Source: an uncultured Lachnospiraceae bacterium (GTDB lineage: Bacteria > Bacillota > Clostridia > Lachnospirales > Lachnospiraceae). From it: a stretch of 56,089 nucleotides of DNA. Positions 17,541 through 26,185 of this stretch are shown here, in pieces (position 1 is the first letter of the stretch; every line of letters begins with the position of its first letter). The notes under the pieces are model-generated. The model did not search any database. It was not told the DNA's origin and was given only the letters and a program-made list of their open reading frames with translations. The stretch covers positions 1 to 56,089 of the forward strand of contig CAMJAP010000011.1 in assembly GCA_946403625.1 (NCBI GenBank), given 5' to 3'. The position numbers and the translations under genes are program-made.

Positions 17541-17584
17541 TATATTTTGTAATATTATAAATAAATGAAAGAGGTGGAGGGCGT

Positions 17585-18796
17585 ATGGCACAGTTTGTTT
17601 ACAAAGTGATCACCCCGCAAGGCAAGGAAAAGAAAGGAAGCCTGGAGGCAAAGTCGCGTGATGCGGCAATGGCGATGCTCAAGCAGGACAAAAATGTTGT
17701 GCTGAGTTGTGAGGAAGGAACGGGGCTGAAAACACCGATTGACTTTATGTCAAAGGGTAAGAAGATCCAGCCACGAGATTTTGCATTGTTCTGTCATCAG
17801 TTTTCTTCGATCAACGGCGCCGGCGTGAGCGTGGTGGATTCCTTTATGATGCTGGCGGATCAGACGGAAAATGAAGCGTTGGCAGCTGCGATCAAGGAAG
17901 TTCATACCAGTATTTCCAAAGGTGAGACTTTGGCGAATTCTATGAGAAAGCAGTCCGGTGTATTTCCGGAAATGCTTGTAAACATGGTAGATGCCGGTGA
18001 AACTTCCGGTTCGTTGGATAAGGCGTTCGAACGAATGGCGGTTCAGTTCGAAAAAGACGCAGCATTGCAGCAGGCGGTTAAAAAGGCAATCACTTACCCG
18101 ATCATCCTGTTAATCGTTATGGCGGGCGTTATCTTTGTCGTTATGACATTCGTAATTCCTACTTTCATGAATATGTTCGCAGATTTGGATGTAGAAATGC
18201 CTGCGATCACTATGGCGGTCATTCATATTTCTGACTTCTTTGTTGCATGGTGGTGGTTGATGCTCATTTTGATTGTCGGAATCATATTTGGATGGAAGGC
18301 ATATGCTTCTACGGAGTCCGGTAAAGAAGTGACTTCTTCGTTGGCGTTGAAACTCCCGGTACTTGGTCCGGTAAAGACCAAATCGGCCTGCGCAAGATTG
18401 GGACGTACGCTTTGTACATTGCTTTCTGCCGGTGTGCCGATGGTAGATGCGATCGAAATCACAGGTCGTTCCATGGAGAACCTTTTGTACAAGAGAGCAA
18501 TGAAGGAAGCGAAAGAGCAGGTTATGCGAGGCGTGCCTCTGTCCAAGCCGCTGAAGTCCTGCGGTCTGTTCCCGTCAATGGTTGTACACATGGTTGCCAT
18601 CGGTGAAGAAACCGGTAATATCGAGAAGATGCTTGAAAATGTGGCAAACTATTATGAAGACGATGTGCAGTTGGCTACCGAGCAGATGATGACCATTCTG
18701 GAACCGGCTATTATCGTTGTAATGGCTGTTGTAGTAGGTTTCCTGGTAATCGCAATCCTGAGCCCGATGTTCACACTGTACGATGCGTTGTCATAA
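17585..18796 (+). CDS. pilC: Type IV pilus inner-membrane platform protein PilC
   Basis: A 403-residue GspF/PilC protein with the two repeated T2SSF domains (about 70-195 and 270-395), each followed by membrane helices; predicted helices lie near 168-195, 215-238 and 372-398. It begins with the usual FVYKVITPQGKEKKGSLEA region. It links the PilB motor to the growing pilus base. It follows pilB by 44 bases with a GAGGTGGAGG-type ribosome binding site and ends before a clear terminator at 18825, so pilB-pilC can be a separate transcript from the genes that follow. Confidence 0.95.
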   Translation: MAQFVYKVITPQGKEKKGSLEAKSRDAAMAMLKQDKNVVLSCEEGTGLKTPIDFMSKGKKIQPRDFALFCHQFSSINGAGVSVVDSFMMLADQTENEALAAAIKEVHTSISKGETLANSMRKQSGVFPEMLVNMVDAGETSGSLDKAFERMAVQFEKDAALQQAVKKAITYPIILLIVMAGVIFVVMTFVIPTFMNMFADLDVEMPAITMAVIHISDFFVAWWWLMLILIVGIIFGWKAYASTESGKEVTSSLALKLPVLGPVKTKSACARLGRTLCTLLSAGVPMVDAIEITGRSMENLLYKRAMKEAKEQVMRGVPLSKPLKSCGLFPSMVVHMVAIGEETGNIEKMLENVANYYEDDVQLATEQMMTILEPAIIVVMAVVVGFLVIAILSPMFTLYDALS

Positions 18797-18824
18797 AAGC
18801 GAGTAGGAAAAAGGTAAATTTATA

Positions 18825-18859
18825 TACAGGGATTCGAAAAATCGGATCCCTGTATTTTT
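18825..18859 (+). terminator. Rho-independent terminator after pilC
   Basis: Arms TACAGGGAT (18825-18833) and ATCCCTGTA (18846-18854) pair perfectly and are followed by five T. The 281-base gap to the next gene holds this terminator and the promoter at 19041; I saw nothing else in it. Confidence 0.85.
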
Positions 18860-19040
18860 GGGAAAAACGGCGTGCTAATACTGTTTTTTGAGGTTAAAAA
18901 TCGATCCGAAAAACGGATGAAAGAGTAGTTTTTTGGACAATAATTTGTTGGTGACATTTTTTGCTTTATTTGTGAAGAAAGTGTGAAATCTTCTACGGAA
19001 AACACCGTGTTTTTTTGGTGAAAATACGATAAAATATGAT

Positions 19041-19069
19041 TTGACTATGCAGGGTGCCTTTGCTATAAT
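19041..19069 (+). promoter_or_regulatory. Strong SigA promoter with extended -10 for the second pilus operon
   Basis: TTGACT (19041-19046), 17-base spacer, TATAAT (19064-19069), with TGC directly before the -10. Transcription should begin near 19076, at or next to the GTG start codon of the following gene. Confidence 0.85.
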
Positions 19070-19077
19070 TCTCATAA

Positions 19078-19827
19078 GTGGATGTATGCGTATTTTTATT
19101 GACAATTAGTGCTGGTGTGTGTTTGGGGGCTCTCCTGCATCGCTATGCGGCATACAAGATCGTATTGGGACCGGAGCCGGAGGAGGAAGACGAAGAGGCA
19201 TTGAAAAGGTTCTATGCTGCGCAGCGTTTTTCCTTCCGGAAATATCTGGAATTCGGCGAGAAACGATCAACCACGGAACGAATTTTCTTTGTGCTTCTTT
19301 CTGCGGCGTTATGGGGGATATACCTGTATATATATAAATTAGACTGGCAGACACCGTTGTATGGTTTTACGGCGTCGATCCTGTTGGCTCAGTCTCTGGT
19401 AGACAGCGAGATTCAGGAATTACCGCCGGAGTTGAATCTGTTGATCGCCATACTTGGAGTGGTGCGATTGCTGACGGATCTGAAACATTGGTCGGAATAT
19501 CTGATTGGTGCAGTGGCAGTAAGCGGTTTGTTTCTACTGATCGGATTGATCAAATATCGTGGCCAGGGAGCAATGGGTGGCGGCGATGTGAAGTTGATGG
19601 CTGCGCTCGGATTGCTTTTGGGATGGAAGAACATCCTATTGGTGATGATACTGGGATGCCTTTTGGGGGCGGTTATTCATCTGGGAATGATGATTATTTT
19701 AAAAAAGGGACGTGTTTTGGCCTTTGGACCGTATCTCTCTGCGGGGGCAATCATAACAATGATCTGCGGACAGAAGATAATCGATTGGTATATCGGTTTT
19801 TTGACATCTGCAATGAGGCATCAGTAA
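19078..19827 (+). CDS. pilD: Prepilin peptidase (A24 family), possibly leaderless
   Basis: A 249-residue membrane protein with about seven hydrophobic segments. The two catalytic aspartates of A24 peptidases are placed in SLVDSEIQELP (near residue 105) and in GGGDVKLMAALG (near 172), the GxGDxK motif. It would cut the leader peptides of the pilins encoded downstream. The N-terminal part lacks the paired cysteines of the methylase-type domain and instead has an acidic cytoplasmic loop (residues 32-40). The frame opens with GTG at 19078 and no ribosome binding site precedes it; the promoter start point falls on the same few bases, which suggests a leaderless message. Other in-frame starts would cut into the first helix and also lack a ribosome binding site. 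Confidence 0.88.
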   Translation: MDVCVFLLTISAGVCLGALLHRYAAYKIVLGPEPEEEDEEALKRFYAAQRFSFRKYLEFGEKRSTTERIFFVLLSAALWGIYLYIYKLDWQTPLYGFTASILLAQSLVDSEIQELPPELNLLIAILGVVRLLTDLKHWSEYLIGAVAVSGLFLLIGLIKYRGQGAMGGGDVKLMAALGLLLGWKNILLVMILGCLLGAVIHLGMMIILKKGRVLAFGPYLSAGAIITMICGQKIIDWYIGFLTSAMRHQ

Positions 19828-19865
19828 TATAGAATTACAGTAAAATATTGTTATTTTGGGATTTG

Positions 19866-19880
19866 GCCCGGGTAACCGGC
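19866..19880 (+). other. GNRA-loop hairpin before the pilM-like gene
   Basis: CCGG (19868-19871), loop GTAA, CCGG (19876-19879), with a G-C beyond a one-base bulge. No T run follows, so it is not an obvious terminator; it may be a processing or stabilising element. Confidence 0.35.
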
Positions 19881-19926
19881 TTTTATCCATAAATATTCTT
19901 AAATTTACGAAAGGGGAACAGCAAGG

Positions 19927-21801
19927 ATGGCCAGTAAGGTATTGACTATCTACATCTCATCGGACGCGATTCGCGTAGCGGAGATGCAGAAGAACAACAA
20001 CAAAACGGTAGTCCTTAGCAACGCAGCAGAAATCGCTACACCGGCCGGATGCTTTAATGATGGTTATCTGGTAGATGTGACAGCTGCAGCGGAAGCAATC
20101 CGACAGGCGATTTTCGGACGTGGTTTCACAGCAAAGGAAGCCATTTTCACAGTCTCCAGTAAGAAGATTGCGAGCAAGGAAGTTGAGATCAACTACTTTA
20201 AGAACACGAGGAAACTGGGGCAGGTATTGCAGGCAAACTCTAGCGAATATTTTCCGATGAGTAATTCCGGCGATTATCTGTTCGCGTATTCTGTCCTGGA
20301 AGACTACATGACAGAAGAGGGGCGCAAGTATCGTGTATCGGCGGTAGCAGCACCGTTGGATCTCGTAAAGGGCTACTATGAAGTGGCGGAGGAACTGAAA
20401 TTAAAGGTACAGTCGATTGACTATTTCGGTAACTCGGTTATCCAGCTGCTCTCATTACAGATGCAGGAAGGACGCACCGATCTGGTACTTCAGATTGAAA
20501 AAGATGCCACCTATGTCAATGTAATGCGTGGTAAGGTACTTGTCCTTCAGAGAAGTGTCAACTACGGTAAAAACGCTGTTATCAACGCTTTGATGGATGT
20601 TAAGAAGATTTCCGAGAAGGATGCAAAAACTCTTCTTTCCAACGAGGCTCTTTTGGATCAGCATGTTACCGCAGATGAATATGCACAGACGGTTTCTTAC
20701 TTGGTTAACGGTATCGGCCGTGCGGTAGAGTACCACAGAACAAAGAACCCGGGCGAGTTGCTTCAGGGCATCAAGATCTTCGGTGAAGGTTCTGCAATTG
20801 CCGGTATCGAAAAGATCCTGCAGCGAGAGTTGGGTGCTCCGGTAGAGCATTTTGAGACTCTGGCAGGTGTTTCCATTAAGGGACAGGCTGCGTTGACCGC
20901 AGAAGAAGTTCTTCGTTATCTGCCGAATATTGGTTCTGTCATTGATCCGATGAATCTGACGATCGGCTCCGCAAAGAAGTCGGTGATCGAATCCTCCGAC
21001 CTGCTCAAGTATTTGAAGATCGGATTGGTGATTGCGGCTGTTGGTTCTGCAGGGTTTGCTGGGGTTACCTGGTATCAGCATGATCAGGTAATGAAGCGCC
21101 AGAGACAATTGGAAGATGATATCAAAAAGATCGAAGATATCGAATTGATCGCGCAGGATTATGAGAGAGCTCAGAGAGAGTACGATCTGGTGAAGGCGTT
21201 TGAACGCTCTACTCATAATAACGATGAAATGGTGCTTACATTTATTGAAGATATGGAAGAACTGATGCCATCAGAATCTTATGTATCCCAGATTTCCTTT
21301 GCATCCGGAGAAGTGGCCTTTGATATTACATCCGGTTGGCATGATCCGACGAAGAACGAAGTTGCGGATACTATGGTAAGTATTTCCGGTTTGGATTATG
21401 TGACAAACTTCAGCATCCCGTCAATCGTAGAGTCCTATAAGACATTGATCTGGTTGTGCGATGAAGAAGGCAATCCGTTAGTGGATGAAGAAGGTAATCC
21501 GGTATATCTGACTGAAAGTTTTGAAGCAAAGGAAGAGAAGCCGATTTATTCGCTTTCGGATCTGGAAGAGGAAGAGGAAGAAGAAATCAAAACAGAAGAC
21601 GGCGTGCTTGTAGAATATGAGGAAGGTATGGTATTCCCGGAGGGCGTGGAGAATTACATGTTGGTTACCTTGCGCCAGACAACATATTCGGCAAGTTGTA
21701 CTATTAACCGACCGGCTGATCCCGCAGAAGATGAAGCGGTGACGCCCGGCGGACCGGGATCAGCTCCTGCAGAGGCACCCGCAGAAGGAGGTGCACAATA
21801 A
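19927..21801 (+). CDS. pilM: PilM-PilN fusion, pilus assembly (624 aa)
   Basis: Residues 1 to about 355 read as the actin-like PilM ATPase: KVLTIYISSDAIRVAEM at the start, VVLSNAAEI, an IDYFGNS segment (164-170) and a late GIKIFGEGSAIAGI (281-294). A single membrane helix follows at about 363-383 (IGLVIAAVGSAGFAGVTW), then a coiled coil (385-430), then an alpha/beta region (about 445-500) like the periplasmic core of PilN. The tail holds an acidic stretch and a proline/alanine-rich end. PilM and PilN are separate proteins in most type IV pilus systems, where PilM binds the cytoplasmic tail of PilN; here they appear to be one chain. The strong AAAGGGG ribosome binding site fits the ATG. It overlaps the PilO-like gene by one base. 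Confidence 0.82.
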   Translation: MASKVLTIYISSDAIRVAEMQKNNNKTVVLSNAAEIATPAGCFNDGYLVDVTAAAEAIRQAIFGRGFTAKEAIFTVSSKKIASKEVEINYFKNTRKLGQVLQANSSEYFPMSNSGDYLFAYSVLEDYMTEEGRKYRVSAVAAPLDLVKGYYEVAEELKLKVQSIDYFGNSVIQLLSLQMQEGRTDLVLQIEKDATYVNVMRGKVLVLQRSVNYGKNAVINALMDVKKISEKDAKTLLSNEALLDQHVTADEYAQTVSYLVNGIGRAVEYHRTKNPGELLQGIKIFGEGSAIAGIEKILQRELGAPVEHFETLAGVSIKGQAALTAEEVLRYLPNIGSVIDPMNLTIGSAKKSVIESSDLLKYLKIGLVIAAVGSAGFAGVTWYQHDQVMKRQRQLEDDIKKIEDIELIAQDYERAQREYDLVKAFERSTHNNDEMVLTFIEDMEELMPSESYVSQISFASGEVAFDITSGWHDPTKNEVADTMVSISGLDYVTNFSIPSIVESYKTLIWLCDEEGNPLVDEEGNPVYLTESFEAKEEKPIYSLSDLEEEEEEEIKTEDGVLVEYEEGMVFPEGVENYMLVTLRQTTYSASCTINRPADPAEDEAVTPGGPGSAPAEAPAEGGAQ

Positions 21802-22655
21802 TGTTTAATTTATCAGACAGAGATGCCAAAATCATTATGTTGCTTTTGATCTTTGCGGTGATTGCGTTGCCGTATGTATTCTATACTAAGGATACGCGAG
21901 AGGATACCGAGGTTCAAAAGGCAAAGAACATTCAGTTGGAAGAACGATACAATCAATTGATGGAGATGAACCAGTATCGAGATTGGTACATCGCTGAAAC
22001 AGAGCGATTGGATAAGGCGCGCAATGATTTGATCGTATCCTTCCCGGCGGATGTCAGACCTGAAAACTACACAATGTTCCTGTTAAATATGGAATATAAT
22101 TCACAGCTTCTTGCTCTGGATAACATGAAAGAGATTGAAGAAGACGAAGAGTTGCAGCGTCCGGGTATGACTAATATTGATGGCAATACCACCATCTATA
22201 TTGATACTGTAGCTTATGGTGCAAATGATATTATACCAATTTCGGAAGAGGGAGCAGAGGAACAGTTGGAAGGTATTATTAATACTTCTGTTTTGACCTA
22301 TTTCTGCTATTATGATGGTATGAAGTATTTGACCCGGTATCTGAATGGCTACTATCAGGAGAATCAGGATGATGCAATGCCGGATCGTGATCCGATGATC
22401 TATAAGTCAATAGATATGGCATTTGATCCTAGTACAGGTGTTATTAAGGGTAGTATCACGATGGAGCAGTATGCAATCTCGGGTCTTGACAGAGAACTGC
22501 CTGCAGCAGAGATCTGGCCGGATCTGGATGAGTTTGAGAATCGTGGTAATGAGGAGGATGGTATCTTCGGCCCTTTGGATCCTCAGGTTATTCAGGAACG
22601 TATCGAATGGTACGAGAGTGAAGAAGAGGAAGAAGAGCAGCAGGTAGTAGAATAA
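21801..22655 (+). CDS. pilO: PilO-like pilus alignment protein (284 aa)
   Basis: A bitopic membrane protein with a short cytoplasmic N-terminus, one membrane helix (about 11-29), a coiled coil (about 36-80) and an extracytoplasmic alpha/beta part, the plan of PilO. The C-terminus is very acidic (YESEEEEEEQQ). The ATG overlaps the stop of the PilM-PilN gene (TAATG), so translation is coupled. PilO normally pairs with PilN; here its partner would be the C-terminal half of the fusion. Sequence likeness is modest, so position and topology carry the call. Confidence 0.75.
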   Translation: MFNLSDRDAKIIMLLLIFAVIALPYVFYTKDTREDTEVQKAKNIQLEERYNQLMEMNQYRDWYIAETERLDKARNDLIVSFPADVRPENYTMFLLNMEYNSQLLALDNMKEIEEDEELQRPGMTNIDGNTTIYIDTVAYGANDIIPISEEGAEEQLEGIINTSVLTYFCYYDGMKYLTRYLNGYYQENQDDAMPDRDPMIYKSIDMAFDPSTGVIKGSITMEQYAISGLDRELPAAEIWPDLDEFENRGNEEDGIFGPLDPQVIQERIEWYESEEEEEEQQVVE

Positions 22656-22666
22656 GAAGTATTTAG

Positions 22667-22702
22667 GCGTTGCCCATCTCTCAAAAAAGAGATGGGAAAC
22701 GC
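22667..22702 (+). other. Long hairpin between pilO and the first minor pilin, no T run
   Basis: GCGTT-G-CCCATCTCT (22667-22681) pairs with AGAGATGGG-A-AACGC (22688-22702): fourteen pairs and one mismatch around a six-base loop. No T tract follows, so it may protect or process the upstream message rather than stop transcription. Confidence 0.6.
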
Positions 22703-22742
22703 TATTTCCACAAATGGATGTGCAGTTTAAGGAGGATGATTG

Positions 22743-23711
22743 GTGAAAATGATTCGTAGGAGAAAAAGAATAAATCAAGGTTTGACGATCTTTGAAGTAA
22801 TGATCGCTGTTGCGCTTTTTGCCATTATCGTTACTCCTATTATGAGAACATTTGTTAACTCTATCAAAGTTAATGAGAAGGCAAGAAAAGTGATGGTTGC
22901 GACGGATGTGGCGCAAACGATCATGGAAGGCTTTTCCGGTAAGACATATCAGCAGGTATGGAAAGGTCTGGATACATCCATAACAGGCTTTGATTTCACG
23001 ACAGGAACCGGAAATGGAGCGTTGGCGTTTTCGTCGATTAATAAGAATTATTTTAATCATGGTCATACGGTTTATTTGGATGAATCATATTTTCCGGCAA
23101 TGATCTCTTATGATAGGACACAGCCGCATGGCTATTCGATTACGGATACCGCCTATGCCGGAATTTCGTATGATAAATTGGTATCCTCAAAGGCTGTAGC
23201 AGAACTTCGAACTGCAATTGCATCAGAAACTCCTAAGATGCCCTATGAGGATAATCCGGATGATGCCGATCATCCGTATGAGATTGATGATGTGAAAACG
23301 TCGGCAACCGTAGATAAGCGAATATATTATGGAGGATCTCCGGATAAATATACGGCGGTTCCTGATTTTGGGGAAGTTCCGAAACTGGCGTATATGGTAT
23401 ATAATCGTGTACAAAAGGATAGATATTTCTTTGATGTGGTTGTAACATTTACACCGGAATCAGTGGATGAAGGGAAGGATGCAAAAGGGAATGATTGGTT
23501 GGATGATCTGGGAGATATAAAAGTAGATGATTATTTTTCCTACCAGGTCACGGTGTATGTTTATGAATATATGTATGTAGGTAATGATCCGGTAACCGGA
23601 GATTCTTATGGTTTTAACGAATCATCGGGAGAATGGCCGAGCAGATTTGAGGATAGTTATTTCGAAGGCACACCTTTGGCAATAATGGAATCGGGTATAC
23701 AGTATCAGTAA
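22743..23711 (+). CDS. Minor pilin, PilV/GspI-like (322 aa)
   Basis: A type III prepilin leader, KMIRRRKRINQG, is followed by the mature N-terminus LTIFEVMIAVALFAIIV with Glu at +5 and a long hydrophobic alpha-helix. The next part, KARKVMVATDVAQTIMEG, resembles PilV/GspI minor pilins. The rest (about 230 residues) is a unique extracytoplasmic domain rich in Tyr and Asp. TTG (22740), GTG (22743) and ATG (22749) are all in frame; GTG at 22743 is best spaced (7 bases) from AAGGAGG (22729-22735). It is the first of four linked pilin-like genes. Confidence 0.85.
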   Translation: MKMIRRRKRINQGLTIFEVMIAVALFAIIVTPIMRTFVNSIKVNEKARKVMVATDVAQTIMEGFSGKTYQQVWKGLDTSITGFDFTTGTGNGALAFSSINKNYFNHGHTVYLDESYFPAMISYDRTQPHGYSITDTAYAGISYDKLVSSKAVAELRTAIASETPKMPYEDNPDDADHPYEIDDVKTSATVDKRIYYGGSPDKYTAVPDFGEVPKLAYMVYNRVQKDRYFFDVVVTFTPESVDEGKDAKGNDWLDDLGDIKVDDYFSYQVTVYVYEYMYVGNDPVTGDSYGFNESSGEWPSRFEDSYFEGTPLAIMESGIQYQ

Positions 23712-23725
23712 GGAGGAGAAAAACG

Positions 23726-25618
23726 ATGAAGAAACGAAAAAATGAAGGTGCAGCGCTGGTTGCTGTATTGATCGGGGTGTTATTCATCACGATTCTTGCC
23801 AGTTCGTTGCTGTATATGTCCACAATGAATTATCAGATGAAAAGTATGCGTTATTTTTCAACGGATAATTTTTATACCGCAGAGTTTGCTATGGAAGATA
23901 TGCTTGCGCAGTTGCGGCAAAAGACAGAACTGCATGTGGATACAGAAACAACATATGGGGAATTGGAAGAACTGCTTCATGTGCAGACTATAGATGGTTT
24001 CAAAGTATATGACTGCGATAAGTTGCGGAATCTGATTCACATTGATGGCAGAGATGTGGATGGAAATGCGGTTGGTACTAAAGTAGTTGACGGAATCGCC
24101 GGAGTAAAGGTAAGCACGATCTACAGAGAAAAGCATGCAAATGATAATCCTTGGAAGGATTATGGCAGTTATACTTATAATACATATGAAGAAACGGGTG
24201 AAGGCGTAATTCTTCATGGTGTAAAGATCACAGTTACTACATTAACTCCGGATGGTATGTCTGCAAATTATTATGATGTAGCAGATATGACACAGTATAG
24301 TGATTATGAGAGTACCATTTCATTTGATTTGGAAATAGCTTTTCCGAAGTATGCAACAACCAGATCAGGATCAATCAGTGATTTCAGTATTCTTTCGGAT
24401 ACACCGGTACTTGTTGATGGTGGTAATCATGTGTTTACCGGTAGTTTATATACAAGAGCAAACGGTAATACACAGATTGGTGCAACAAATGCGTTTAAGG
24501 TTGGTAGTAAAGCTGTTTGTACTATAGCGGGGCCGTTTGCATTTTTCCAGGGAAATGTTGTAGTGGAAGATGGAGGTGTTCTGTTCATCAGCGGTAATTG
24601 TACAGTAAACGGAAATATTAAATTGGGCTCAAAATCCATTCTGTATGTTGCAGGTGATTTGAAAGTACGAGGCAGTATAACCAATTCCAATCGTGTGAGA
24701 CATTCCGGTACGGTAACGGTAAATGATACCTCAGTGGATTGGACACATTATGATGATAACTATGCAGATGGACTCGCTGCTAAACTTGCCCCGCCTAATA
24801 TGCACTTATTTGTAGGTGAAGATGCGAACGGAATTACTGGTTATACCGGAAATAAGACAAATCTGGAGTTAACACCGGCACAGTTTAGAACTATGTGTGG
24901 TGATGCAAATGTATCGGATTTCTGCTCTGTGTCAACGGATGCTTCCTTAAAGATTGACGGAGAACCGGTAAAAGCCATTTTGTCTATGGCAAGCACAAAT
25001 AATACTGTAACATATAATAATGCTTTAGTAATTGGATTTAATAATGTAAAGATTCATGGCGAGTTTAGAAATTCTACATTCATAAATCTTGGAAGATATC
25101 CGAATGGAGGTACAGGATTTACGCAGGATCTGATCGTAATGGAGGAAGGATTACAGGCGCATCCGAATACCTGGGGACATATGACAGATAAAACCTATGC
25201 AGAGGCTTGTGACCTGCTTTTCGCTTATGGTTCTGCACCTTCAACCAATAAGGATTGTCAGATACCCGGATCCAGTTATCATGTTTCCTTCCCGGCGAGT
25301 GGTTTGAAGAGAAGTGATATAGTTCCCGATACTGCGGCGGCTGCATCAAGTGGGACAACGGATGCTTTTAAACTGGGAAGTATAAGTCTTAGAAAATTTG
25401 ATGAGCATGGAACCGGTTATTTCAGAACTACGAATCAGGTTAGTGGAAAATATGTGAATTATTTCGCATATGGGAATTTCTTTTCGGATGATATGGGCGC
25501 AATAATGGATGATTTTATGAGTGCCGGAGCAAGCACCACGGTTTCTACAGGTTCTACATCCGGATTTGATGAAACTGCTTCGCCCGCTTTGATCGTTACA
25601 CACTGGACCAAGGAATAA
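23726..25618 (+). CDS. PilX-like minor pilin with bactofilin-like beta-helix (630 aa)
   Basis: The N-terminus MKKRKNEGAALVAVLIGVLF gives a short basic leader, a Gly and a hydrophobic helix without Glu at +5, as in the PilX_N family; SMRYFSTDNFYTAEFAMEDML (40-60) is the matching second part. Residues about 228-325 hold repeated short strands with Gly/Asn turns (GSLYTRANGNT, GNVVVEDGGVLFISGNC, GNIKLGSKSILYVAGDLKVRG), resembling the right-handed beta-helix of bactofilins. The remaining 300 residues are novel. The total is far larger than a normal PilX (about 200 residues). It lies 14 bases after the PilV-like gene. A surface-exposed pilus tip role is inferred. Confidence 0.8.
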   Translation: MKKRKNEGAALVAVLIGVLFITILASSLLYMSTMNYQMKSMRYFSTDNFYTAEFAMEDMLAQLRQKTELHVDTETTYGELEELLHVQTIDGFKVYDCDKLRNLIHIDGRDVDGNAVGTKVVDGIAGVKVSTIYREKHANDNPWKDYGSYTYNTYEETGEGVILHGVKITVTTLTPDGMSANYYDVADMTQYSDYESTISFDLEIAFPKYATTRSGSISDFSILSDTPVLVDGGNHVFTGSLYTRANGNTQIGATNAFKVGSKAVCTIAGPFAFFQGNVVVEDGGVLFISGNCTVNGNIKLGSKSILYVAGDLKVRGSITNSNRVRHSGTVTVNDTSVDWTHYDDNYADGLAAKLAPPNMHLFVGEDANGITGYTGNKTNLELTPAQFRTMCGDANVSDFCSVSTDASLKIDGEPVKAILSMASTNNTVTYNNALVIGFNNVKIHGEFRNSTFINLGRYPNGGTGFTQDLIVMEEGLQAHPNTWGHMTDKTYAEACDLLFAYGSAPSTNKDCQIPGSSYHVSFPASGLKRSDIVPDTAAAASSGTTDAFKLGSISLRKFDEHGTGYFRTTNQVSGKYVNYFAYGNFFSDDMGAIMDDFMSAGASTTVSTGSTSGFDETASPALIVTHWTKE

Positions 25619-25641
25619 GCAGTATGGAAAGGGGAATGTGT

Positions 25642-26157
25642 ATGAGAAAAGGGAACAATAAAGGTTTCACACTTGTAGAGATGATGATCGTTTTGGGAAT
25701 TTCGGCGATTATATTGACGATCGTGGTATTTTCCTACAATGTCATCAACAACGCAAATGTACAGAAATCTGCCAGAAGACTGGAAAATGTGATTCGTATT
25801 GCAAGAACGAGATGTATGACGAAAGGCACCAAAAGAGGCGAGTTAAAGCTTTACCAGCAAAATGGTAATATTTATGCGGTGATTGGCGAGGATCCGTTAC
25901 CGGAATTGATCTGTAACAGTGGTGTGACGATGGAATCATTAGCAACCACGGATTATGGCTTGAATCCGATTTCGATGGAAGCTTCCGCAGCTGCAATTCC
26001 GCCATATCCGGGAATTTCGCTGAAGTTTAACACATCCGGAACTGTACAGACTTATGCCGGTGATCCCAATAATGTGTTCCTTTTGCACAACGGTGGAAGG
26101 AATTATGAGGTGATCGTGTATAGAGAAACCGGAAGTATTGAAGTAAATCTGTATTAA
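25642..26157 (+). CDS. Minor pilin, FimT/GspH-like (171 aa)
   Basis: The leader MRKGNNKG is followed by FTLVEMMIVLGISAIILTIV with Glu at +5. ARRLENVIRIARTRCMTKG then matches the FimT/GspH family, and a beta-rich body ends in RETGSIEVNLY. In-frame ATG codons occur at 25624, 25636 and 25642; the last is 7 bases from AAAGGGG and gives a normal leader length. It is the shortest of the four pilins, but its family match is to a minor pilin rather than a major one. It follows the PilX-like gene by 23 bases. Confidence 0.85.
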   Translation: MRKGNNKGFTLVEMMIVLGISAIILTIVVFSYNVINNANVQKSARRLENVIRIARTRCMTKGTKRGELKLYQQNGNIYAVIGEDPLPELICNSGVTMESLATTDYGLNPISMEASAAAIPPYPGISLKFNTSGTVQTYAGDPNNVFLLHNGGRNYEVIVYRETGSIEVNLY

Positions 26158-26185
26158 TATTGTGAGGAGAGAAAGGAGGAGGGCA

